Position numbers and translations under genes: made by a program. From NCBI GenBank assembly GCA_021789355.1, contig JAJYJR010000004.1, forward strand, positions 1-36,787: a stretch of DNA of 36,787 bases. The letters are read 5' to 3'. Below are positions 17,210 to 25,348 of the stretch, piece by piece. The notes under the pieces are model-generated. The model was not told where the DNA came from. It did no database searches and saw only the letters and a list, made by a program, of their open reading frames with translations. Every line of letters begins with the position of its first letter. Position 1 is the stretch's first letter. The DNA comes from Chloroflexota bacterium (GTDB lineage Bacteria > Chloroflexota > Limnocylindria > Limnocylindrales > CSP1-4).

Positions 17210-17744
17210 CGCAGACGACGCGATCCTTGCCCTGCGGCAGCAGGTGCGCGCCTGGGCGGAGGGGAGCGCCACCCCGGATGTTCGCGTGCTCGTCTACCCA
17301 CCCGAGCGGGAGGGCGAGATGCTGGCCCGGCTGCCCGGGGTCGCGGTTGAGTTGGCCGCCGCGTGGATGCCAGTCGATCTCGTCGATCTTGGACAGGTTC
17401 TGCTCCACGAGCTCCGCCGCAGCGAGGCCCGCCTGACTCGTCTGCGCGAGTTGGAACGTGAATCAACCTACCGGCTCCTTCATGATCTTGGTGTGTTGGG
17501 GACGCGTGCGGTGACACGCCTCCTCCAGCCGCCACTGCCCGACGGCGTGGTCTGCCGGCTTGCGGTCAACACCGGTGCGCTGGCTGCCTTCGTGTCGTAC
17601 GCGGCGATCACGAATGACCTCCACGGTTCGGTCGAACGCCCGACCGTGGCGACCGTGCTCGCGTTTCCCGGAGAAGCCGACGAGCGTTCGCTGAACCTCC
17701 TCGGGCTTCGGGTCGACACCAACTACCGCGTGGCGCGCATCTGA
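17199..17744 (+). CDS. brxB: BREX protein BrxB (DUF1788 family)
   Basis: 181 aa from ATG 17199, which overlaps the end of brxA; GGGGAGGG lies 8 nt upstream and fixes the start. Typical BrxB features: VRVLVYPPEREGEMLARLPG near residues 27-46, VDLVDLGQVLLHEL about 57-70, then a C-terminal beta-rich segment with TVATVLAFPGEADERSLNLLGL and a final NYRVARI. The function is unknown, but it is conserved in type-I BREX and is thought to act within a complex with the other Brx proteins. It is followed after 36 bp by brxC. Confidence 0.88.
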   Translation: MRRSADDAILALRQQVRAWAEGSATPDVRVLVYPPEREGEMLARLPGVAVELAAAWMPVDLVDLGQVLLHELRRSEARLTRLRELERESTYRLLHDLGVLGTRAVTRLLQPPLPDGVVCRLAVNTGALAAFVSYAAITNDLHGSVERPTVATVLAFPGEADERSLNLLGLRVDTNYRVARI

Positions 17745-17780
17745 TCCAGGGATTGCGGCTCTGACCGGGAGGACGACGAG

Positions 17781-20700
17781 GTGGCACAACCCGCGGGTAT
17801 CACGACGGTCCGCCAGACGATCGCGCGCGATCTTGGCCAGGAGATCCCGGGGAATGGCGTCGTCAAGGTGGCGGAGACGTCGATGCTCGCGATCGACCTC
17901 CAGGAGTACGTCCTGACCAGCCAGCTGGCGGCCGACTACGGCAAGGTGCTGGAGCGAGTGATCGAAGCTGCTCGGCCAGCCACGGTGCCCGCGGACCGAG
18001 TCGGCGTCTGGGTTTCCGGCTTCTTCGGCTCGGGCAAGTCCCACTTCGCCAAACTCGCCGGCCATCTGCTCGCCGACACGCCGACCCCGGCCGGAACTAC
18101 TCGGGAACTGTTCGCCAGGCACCTGCGGACCGACCGACCGCAGGATGAGCGCGTGGCCGAGTTGCTTCAACAGGCCCAGGCGTACCGCCTCGGCGCTCAC
18201 GTCGTGCCGTTCGACATCGCGAGCAGCCAAGGCACCGACGAACACGTCGGGCTCATCTTCCTGCGCGCCTTCTACAAGAGTCTCGACCTTTCGCCGATCC
18301 TCTCGTTTGCGGTGCGCGAGCTTGATCTCCAGAAGGTCGGCAAGTACGACGCATTGCTCGAGACGTACGAGGCGCGCACCGGGATCCCGTGGACCGAGGA
18401 CCGTGAGCTCGTGGGATCGGACACGGCGCTCGCGGCGTGCCTCGCTGAGCTGCTGCCGGAGCGCTACCCGACGGTCGAGCTTGCCCACGCAAGCCTACAG
18501 CTTGCGTTCGATGAGCTGGGCCATGCCTCGATAACCGACGTTGTCGGCCGCTTCTCATCCTGGGCTCGGCAGCGTTCGGAGGAGGCGCACGAACCGCGGT
18601 TCCTGGTCTTCGTAGCAGACGAGGTCGGCGCGTGGGCGGGCCGGCGCCTGAAGCGCATCGAGGAGGTCCGTGCGCTCGTCGAGGGGTTCGTTGCCCAGGG
18701 CGAGGGCCGCCTGTGGCTGCTTGCCACCTCTCAGGAGCGGCTCTCGGAGGTGATCTCCAACTCGCCCGACCTCGACAGCCCGAGGGAGGCGGAGGAGCTG
18801 CTGCAGCGCCTGGAAGCGCGCTACCCCGTGAACATCCACCTCGAGTCCAGCGAGGTCGGTACGGTCATCGAGGACCGCATCCTCGCGAAGCGGCCCGTGG
18901 AGCGGCCCGCCCTCGAAGCGCTGTGGGACTCGAAGCGCGGCACCCTTGTCGATATTGCCGAGCCGCCGGGGATCGAGATGCGTGGTCGCTACCCGGCCGC
19001 TGAGCGTGATGCGTTCGTGCGCGACTACCCGTTCCTGCCCTACCAGCTCCCGGCGGCGGCTGACATCTTCGGGAGCATGCGCGGCGTGAAGGTGAGCTCG
19101 GGCGCTCGCTCCATGCTGAAGGTCGCCCTGGATGCCGCCGCCGCGGTCGCCGACCGCCCGTTGGGCGCGATCGTGAGCTGGGACCAGATCTTCGATTCAG
19201 CGAACCGGGGCAACGAGTTCGCGGACGAGCACTACCTGGGGAGCCAGGGGCTCGAGTATCTCGCCCAGGCCGATCGGGACCTGGCGGACCGTCTGCCGAT
19301 CGAGCGTCCGTCTCGCGTGCTCAAGGTGCTCTGGCTGCTGCAGCAGACCGGTCGGATCCCTCGGACCGTCTCGAACCTGACACGTCTGCTCGTGGGCGAT
19401 CTCGCGACGGACGTGCTGGCCCTCGAACGCGCCGTGGCGCAGACTCTCGAAGTCCTCGGTTCACGGAGCTACGTCCGCAAGGACCCGGCGAGTGCGGAAT
19501 GGCGGTTCCTGACCCCTGACGAGGTCACGGTCGAGAAGATCGTGGCGCGGATCGCCGAGCAGGACGTGCGGGAGACGGACGTCCGCCGCGAGCGGCAGGC
19601 GCTCGTCGGCGAGCGGATCACGCGCACGCTGACGGGCAGGCTGACGATGGGGACGACGAACACGGACTTCCGCTACGGCGTCTCGCTCAACGATGCGGTG
19701 GTGCTCAACGACGACGCCCCGGTGCAGCTGCACGTCTACTTCAGCGAGACCGCCGCTGCCTCGCGTGTCGCCGAGCAGTACGCCGCATACCTCGCCAGCC
19801 CAGAGATCTATTGGCTCATCCAGCCTCCGGCGCGGCTCGATGATCGGCTGCGACGCGCGCTCGCGATCGCGAGGCTTGCGACCGACGAGGAGTTCCAGCG
19901 GATCGCGACGCAGAAGACGAAGGAGGAGGCCCGCAAGCTCGAGACCGAGGCCCTGCAGCTCGCTGCCGACGCCAGCACCGACGTCGATCAAGTGCTGTCG
20001 GAGGGAACGCTCTACTGGGGTGGTGGCACCCTCGCGCTCTCGGCCCTCAACGGGCAGGCGAAGGCCCGCATCGACGAGGCGATCCGCGACCGGCTGAGCC
20101 TCGTGTTCGATCGGTTCAAGGACGGCGACCGAGCGTTCAACGCGAACAACATCGACCGTCTCTGCCTTGTCCCGCCAGCCGAGCGGGCCGCGCTCGATCC
20201 GGCACTGAGTCTGTTCGACGCCGAGGGGCATGTCTTCGGCAGCCACCCGGCGGTGGAGGCGTTGAGCGCGTACCTCAACTCGACGACGAAGAACGAGGGA
20301 CAGGAGGCGACGGCCTACTTCCGGGCCAGGCCCTACGGATGGCCACCCGATCTCATCCGGTACGTTGCCGCGGCGATGTTCGCCGATGGCAAGCTGAGCG
20401 TGATCGACCGTACGGGCCGGCGATACGACAATCCGAAGGATGCCTCCGCCCGGGCGCAGTTCGGAACGGGGGCCTTCCGGTCGGTCCGCCTCGAGATCGA
20501 AGAGCACCCCCTCACACCTGAGGAGATCACGGCCCTGCGCGAGCTTCTCGCAGATCTGGGCCGGCCGACCAAGGACGCGGCGGAGGTGACGATCGCCGAG
20601 GCGGGTGACGACGTGCGGTCCACCCTGTCCGCGCGCCTGGCGGTGGTGATGCAGGCCGAGCAGGCTGGCCTGCCCCTGCCTGCCACGTACGCGGCCATCA

Positions 20701-21494
20701 ACCCGATGCTGATGGAGATCGCCACGGCCGGGTCGCGCGTCAAGCGGATGCGCGCCATGTTGTTGCACGGGCCTGAGCTGCGGGCGGCCACGGCGGCGCT
20801 CGAGGCGCTCGAGTCGTTCACCAAGCGTGCCGGCCTGGCGCAGTACGCCCGGTCGCGCCGGCTCCTCGATGCCGCGGTCGCCGCCGGCCTTGAGCATGAC
20901 TCCGACTGGGGCGCCACGGTCACCGAGGCACGTGAACAGCTCGACGCGATCATCGACCAGCGACGCGTGCTCGAGGACTGGGACGGCGCGTATCGCGAAC
21001 AGCGTGAGCTCCTCATCCAGGCGTTCAAGGCCGTCTACCTGCCGCTGCGGGACGACGTCCGGCATCAGACGGAGGCTGCGCGTGCGGCCGTCCTTGACAG
21101 CCCGGAGTTCGCCGCCCTTCACACCGACCGCGCGCTCAAGGTGCGGCTCGTGTTTCTCGCCGACGGTCGGCCGCTCGCCGAGATCCCGGAGGCCGAGCTC
21201 AAGTCCGACGCCGATCTGCTGGTCGCGAACGACGCCTTCTCAATCGCGCACCTCCGGACGAAGGCGGCCGCGCTTCCGGGCCAGCTCGGGCTGGCCCAGG
21301 GCATGGTCATCGAGCAGCTCTCGGAGCAGCAGACGGCGGACGGCGCGAAGTCGACGGTCGCCTCCTGGGATGCCAAAGCGGCGTTCGGTGGCGCCACTTT
21401 CAGGACGGAAGCTGAGGTCACCGATGCGTTCGCGACGGCCGCCGACCAGGTGAAGGCACTGATCCGCGAGGGCAAGTCGGTGAAGGTGGTCTGA
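17781..21494 (+). CDS. brxC: BREX ATPase BrxC (PglY family)
   Basis: 1237 aa from GTG 17781, preceded by GGGAGGACGACGAG. The Walker A motif is GFFGSGKSHF (80-89), in the form characteristic of BrxC/PglY. The Walker-B-like segment RFLVFVADEVGAW lies near residues 273-285. The long C-terminal half is helical, including a predicted coiled-coil stretch rich in Arg/Glu/Lys/Ala around 700-760. The length is normal for the family. BrxC is a large P-loop ATPase of unsettled mechanism, required for both methylation and phage restriction in studied systems. The stop overlaps the pglX ATG by one base (TGATG), indicating coupled translation. No breaks were seen. Confidence 0.95.
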   Translation: MAQPAGITTVRQTIARDLGQEIPGNGVVKVAETSMLAIDLQEYVLTSQLAADYGKVLERVIEAARPATVPADRVGVWVSGFFGSGKSHFAKLAGHLLADTPTPAGTTRELFARHLRTDRPQDERVAELLQQAQAYRLGAHVVPFDIASSQGTDEHVGLIFLRAFYKSLDLSPILSFAVRELDLQKVGKYDALLETYEARTGIPWTEDRELVGSDTALAACLAELLPERYPTVELAHASLQLAFDELGHASITDVVGRFSSWARQRSEEAHEPRFLVFVADEVGAWAGRRLKRIEEVRALVEGFVAQGEGRLWLLATSQERLSEVISNSPDLDSPREAEELLQRLEARYPVNIHLESSEVGTVIEDRILAKRPVERPALEALWDSKRGTLVDIAEPPGIEMRGRYPAAERDAFVRDYPFLPYQLPAAADIFGSMRGVKVSSGARSMLKVALDAAAAVADRPLGAIVSWDQIFDSANRGNEFADEHYLGSQGLEYLAQADRDLADRLPIERPSRVLKVLWLLQQTGRIPRTVSNLTRLLVGDLATDVLALERAVAQTLEVLGSRSYVRKDPASAEWRFLTPDEVTVEKIVARIAEQDVRETDVRRERQALVGERITRTLTGRLTMGTTNTDFRYGVSLNDAVVLNDDAPVQLHVYFSETAAASRVAEQYAAYLASPEIYWLIQPPARLDDRLRRALAIARLATDEEFQRIATQKTKEEARKLETEALQLAADASTDVDQVLSEGTLYWGGGTLALSALNGQAKARIDEAIRDRLSLVFDRFKDGDRAFNANNIDRLCLVPPAERAALDPALSLFDAEGHVFGSHPAVEALSAYLNSTTKNEGQEATAYFRARPYGWPPDLIRYVAAAMFADGKLSVIDRTGRRYDNPKDASARAQFGTGAFRSVRLEIEEHPLTPEEITALRELLADLGRPTKDAAEVTIAEAGDDVRSTLSARLAVVMQAEQAGLPLPATYAAINPMLMEIATAGSRVKRMRAMLLHGPELRAATAALEALESFTKRAGLAQYARSRRLLDAAVAAGLEHDSDWGATVTEAREQLDAIIDQRRVLEDWDGAYREQRELLIQAFKAVYLPLRDDVRHQTEAARAAVLDSPEFAALHTDRALKVRLVFLADGRPLAEIPEAELKSDADLLVANDAFSIAHLRTKAAALPGQLGLAQGMVIEQLSEQQTADGAKSTVASWDAKAAFGGATFRTEAEVTDAFATAADQVKALIREGKSVKVV

Positions 21495-24400
21495 TGGCCG
21501 CGGGGACACCTGAGTCCACCTGGGGGATCCCGGCCCGCACTCGGGCCCTGCTGAAGTCCTCCATCCTCGAGCTGCGGGCCCTGCTCGAGGAGGACGCCCG
21601 CCGCCAGCTCGCCGCCCTCGGCATCGCGGAGGGCGGGCTCGGCGAGGCTCCGGGTGCCCTGTCGGCCGAGGACGCCCGTGTGCGGCGCGTCGCGCTGACG
21701 GTCATCGGCCGGCGACGGGAGGCAGGCGAGAGTCTGGCCGAGGCGGTCGCCGACTACGTCACCGAGACGGCCTTCACGTTCCTCGACCGGGCCGTCGCCT
21801 TGCGCTGCCTCGAGGAGCGCGGCCTGTTGCTCGTCGACGGCCAGCCTGAGACCGTCGTCAAGCGCGACCCGGTCCGGGGCTCCTCCTCGCTCGTCTGGCG
21901 CGTCCGCAGCGAGCAGGCGAGCCGGCCGCCGCGCGAGGTCGCCCGCGAGGCGTTCCGGCGGGCCTGCGCCGCGGTGAGCGAACGGATCCGCGTCCTGTTC
22001 GACCCCGACGACGAGCACGCTGCCCTGTTCCCGCTCCTCGCGAGCTGGGAGCGCGTCGTCGCCGTCCTCAACGCGCCGGACGTCCCCGCCGAGGCGTATG
22101 CCGAGGATGAGGTCCTGGGCTGGGTCTACCAGTACTGGAACAGCGCGGCGAAGGACGCCGTCTACGCCAAGCTCGGGAATGGCGGCAAGATCGAGACGCC
22201 CGAGGAACTCTCCGCCGCTTCATGCCTGTACACCGAGCGCTACATCGTCGACTACCTCGTCCAGAACACGCTCGGCGCGACGTGGGTCGAGATGCACCCG
22301 GAGTCAGCGCTCCCGGCGACCTGGCCCTACTACGTCCGGCCGCCCGCGGGCAACCCGCCGGTCACCCGGGAACCCAGGCCCGTCCGCGAGATCACCCTGC
22401 TCGACCCCGCCTGCGGCTCGGGCCACTTCCTCGTCCGCGCGTTCGAGCTGTTCGCCCAGCTCTACGCGGAGGAAGGGACCGAGGACCCGGCCGAGGTCCC
22501 CGCGCTCATCCTCGAGCACAACCTCCACGGGATCGACATCGACCGCCGGGCGGTCCAGATCGCCGCGCTCGCTCTCTACCTCAAGGGCTGCACGGCCGCC
22601 GGCCCGGACTTCCGGCCCCGCAAGGTCAACCTCGTGGCGGCCGACATCGTCCTGCCGCCCGACGCGCCGGCCGACTTCATCGCCAAGTTCGAGGATCCCG
22701 ACCTCGCCGATATCGCGAGGAGTCTCTGGGTGGGCCTGCAGGGCATCCGCGAGTTCGGCTCGCTCCTCCACCCCGAGCGAACGGTCAACGACGCCTTCCG
22801 GCGGCTCCGCGCGCGGGACCGGGACGGGCTGTGGGCCAAGGACGAGGCCGCCTGGGCGACGCGCCGGACCCAGCTCATCACCGAGCTCCGCCGGGCCGTC
22901 CGGCGCGAGACCGGGGAGACCGACCTCGGGCGCCACCTGTTCGGGGCCGAGGCCGCCCGCGGGCTCGACCTACTCCAGGTCCTGGTGCGCCGCTACGACG
23001 TGGTCGTGGCGAACCCGCCATACGCGGGCGCCGGCAATCTCAATCCGCGCATCAAGGGCCTGGTGGAGCGTGAGTACGCCGCAGGCAAGAACGATCTATA
23101 TGCCGCGTTTGTCCTCCGCTGCCTCGAGTTTCTGCGTGCCAATTCTGGCCGCGTCGGCATGGTCACTCGAAGTGCTTGGCTGTTCATGAAGAACTTCAGC
23201 GAGCTTCGTGCCGAGCTGCTCAAGGCATCGACGATCGAGCGGGTCGCACTGCTCGGCCCCGCCGCATTCGAGGAGATCACCGGTGAGGTTGTCACCGTCG
23301 TAGCGTTCACCGTTCGTGCCGAGACTGCCAAGCCGGACGCCGCGCTCCTCGGACTGCGTCTGTCACCCGCCTCCAGCGCCGCCGCCAAGGCCAGCGCCCT
23401 GCGTATATCGTCGGCGACTCGCGATGGCCTGGCTCATCGGCGCCAGTCGCTATTCGACGCGCTCCCGAGGCAACCCCTGCTGTTTTGGCTGCCAGCCGGT
23501 CTCATGGAGCTAATTGGACAAGGCGAGACCATCGGAAAGCGCTGGGCTGTCAGTAGGGGCGTGGACTCATGCGATAACGATCGCTTCCTTCGTCGATTCT
23601 GGGAGGTCTTGCCTGCCAAACGGTGGCTCCGATATGTGAAGGGTGGCGGCTACGGCCGATGGGCTGGTTACGAGCATTGGGTCCTTGATTGGGCACGAGA
23701 CGGGGCGCCGATCAGGGAACATATCTCCTCCTCCTACCCCTACTTGAAGGGGAAGACCGACTGGCTGGTGAAGGAGAGCACGTTCTTCAGGCACGGGTGG
23801 ACCTACTCGCTCATGGCCCAAGGATCACTGGGCGCGCGAGCGCTTGACGGCCAGACGGTCTGCGACAGCGCCTCGCCTGGCGTCTTTGCCGATGAGCCGC
23901 AGCCTACCGCGGGTGCCATCCTGAATTCTCGCGTCATCAGCTACGTGCTTCGCGCGCTCAGCCCGGACATGAAGTTTCGCGAAGGCTACGTGGCTCAGGC
24001 TCCAATGCCTCGACGCGACGAGCCGAAGATGGCGTCATGCGCGAGTGCATGTGTGACTATCGCCCGTTTGCTCGCAAGCCGGGACCCTTCGGAGCGGACC
24101 TTTCTGCCGGACCATAATCTCAGGGACCAAGCGGCGTCATTAGTCCTTCTTCACACTCTCGAGGGCTGGAACGAACGGCTGGCGCTCGAGGCCTACGGTG
24201 TGGATGACGAGTCCGCGCGGCTCGTACTTGAGGAGACGGGTGCCCCTGCCGGCTGGCACCCCCTGATGGCCGGCTACGACCGCCTGCCCGAGGCGCCGGC
24301 GGGGGTCGAGATCCCGGCCGGGCTCACCGAGTTCCTCGCCACGCTCGAGCGCCGGACGCTCGGCGCCCAGCAGCTCGCCGAGCTCAAGGCCCGGCTCCGG

Positions 24401-25348
24401 CGCCTCTACGAGGCCGGCCCGGGCGCCAAGGTCGAGGATGAGGGTGGGGCCGCCGGCAGCGGCGAGGACGAGGACGGGGCCGGCGAGGCCCTGGGCGCCC
24501 GGATCCCGATCCCGACCGAGACGTTCCTCGAGGAGCTCTCCCAGCGGCTCGAGGTCCACCCGATCAGCGTCCACTGGATGCTGGAAGAGCTCCGGGCCGA
24601 GGGGGTCGTCTCCCCGCCCGAGCGCAAGCGCGAGCTCGAGGACTACCTGGTGATCACGCTCCTGCGGATGCTCGGCTACCGCTGGCCCGAGCAGGACGCC
24701 TACGAGGCCGAGCACGGCCCGCTCCTCGACCCCGACCTCGTCGACGCCGATGGGATCATCCCGCTCGTCCCCTGTGCCGACGAGCCGACGGCCGAGGCCC
24801 GGATCACGACCCGGCTCGAGCGCGCGTTCGGTGACGAGGGGGCCGAGGCGTTCCTCCGCGACGTCCGCCGCTACCTCGGGCGCGACCTCGGCGAGTGGCT
24901 CCGGCGCGACTGCTTCAAGCGCCACGCCCAGCAGTTCAAGAACCGGCCGATCGCCTGGCACCTCCGCTCGCCGGCCGGCCACTTCGAGGCGTTCGTCCTC
25001 TACCACCGGCTCTCGAAGGCGACCCTCACTGCCCTTCGCACGACGTATGCCGGCGGCCGGATCGCCCGCCTCCGCGCGGAGCAGGCGCGAGCGAAGGAGC
25101 GCGGCGATGCCGCCCGCGCGTCGGACCTCCAGGTCGCCATCGAGGACGTGGAACTGTTCAGGGCCAAGCTCGAGGCCATCGAGCGCGGCGACACCCTCGC
25201 CGACCGCATCCGCTGCCGTTGGAAGGACGAGACCGCCGCCGGCCGTCCGGGCCCGTACGCCCCCGACATCGACGACGGCGTCAAGGTCAACATCCGGCCC
25301 TTCCAGGAGCAGGGGCTGCTGGCCGCCAAGGTGATCGCGAAGTGGTGA
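21494..25348 (+). CDS. pglX: BREX adenine-specific DNA methyltransferase PglX (mosaic specificity region)
   Basis: 1284 aa, with normal PglX length. Motif I DPACGSGHF is at 304-312 and the catalytic NPPY at 507-510, so N6-adenine methylation is expected; it marks host DNA and guides exclusion. The C-terminal part has KRHAQQFKNRPIAWHL and GVKVNIRPFQEQGLLAAKV, typical of PglX. The DNA is clearly mosaic: from about 23040 to about 24240 (codons about 515-915, the target-recognition part) hand-counted G+C is about 58% (23461-23640), while the flanks stay near 72% (24661-24780). This suggests a recombined or swapped recognition domain. The frame is intact across both borders. It overlaps pglZ by 4 nt. 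Confidence 0.95.
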   Translation: MAAGTPESTWGIPARTRALLKSSILELRALLEEDARRQLAALGIAEGGLGEAPGALSAEDARVRRVALTVIGRRREAGESLAEAVADYVTETAFTFLDRAVALRCLEERGLLLVDGQPETVVKRDPVRGSSSLVWRVRSEQASRPPREVAREAFRRACAAVSERIRVLFDPDDEHAALFPLLASWERVVAVLNAPDVPAEAYAEDEVLGWVYQYWNSAAKDAVYAKLGNGGKIETPEELSAASCLYTERYIVDYLVQNTLGATWVEMHPESALPATWPYYVRPPAGNPPVTREPRPVREITLLDPACGSGHFLVRAFELFAQLYAEEGTEDPAEVPALILEHNLHGIDIDRRAVQIAALALYLKGCTAAGPDFRPRKVNLVAADIVLPPDAPADFIAKFEDPDLADIARSLWVGLQGIREFGSLLHPERTVNDAFRRLRARDRDGLWAKDEAAWATRRTQLITELRRAVRRETGETDLGRHLFGAEAARGLDLLQVLVRRYDVVVANPPYAGAGNLNPRIKGLVEREYAAGKNDLYAAFVLRCLEFLRANSGRVGMVTRSAWLFMKNFSELRAELLKASTIERVALLGPAAFEEITGEVVTVVAFTVRAETAKPDAALLGLRLSPASSAAAKASALRISSATRDGLAHRRQSLFDALPRQPLLFWLPAGLMELIGQGETIGKRWAVSRGVDSCDNDRFLRRFWEVLPAKRWLRYVKGGGYGRWAGYEHWVLDWARDGAPIREHISSSYPYLKGKTDWLVKESTFFRHGWTYSLMAQGSLGARALDGQTVCDSASPGVFADEPQPTAGAILNSRVISYVLRALSPDMKFREGYVAQAPMPRRDEPKMASCASACVTIARLLASRDPSERTFLPDHNLRDQAASLVLLHTLEGWNERLALEAYGVDDESARLVLEETGAPAGWHPLMAGYDRLPEAPAGVEIPAGLTEFLATLERRTLGAQQLAELKARLRRLYEAGPGAKVEDEGGAAGSGEDEDGAGEALGARIPIPTETFLEELSQRLEVHPISVHWMLEELRAEGVVSPPERKRELEDYLVITLLRMLGYRWPEQDAYEAEHGPLLDPDLVDADGIIPLVPCADEPTAEARITTRLERAFGDEGAEAFLRDVRRYLGRDLGEWLRRDCFKRHAQQFKNRPIAWHLRSPAGHFEAFVLYHRLSKATLTALRTTYAGGRIARLRAEQARAKERGDAARASDLQVAIEDVELFRAKLEAIERGDTLADRIRCRWKDETAAGRPGPYAPDIDDGVKVNIRPFQEQGLLAAKVIAKW

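Noticed and set aside
24895..25344. N-terminal extension of pglZ inside pglX
   Set aside because: It overlaps conserved PglX sequence in another frame. The GTG at 25345 forms a normal 4-nt coupled start.
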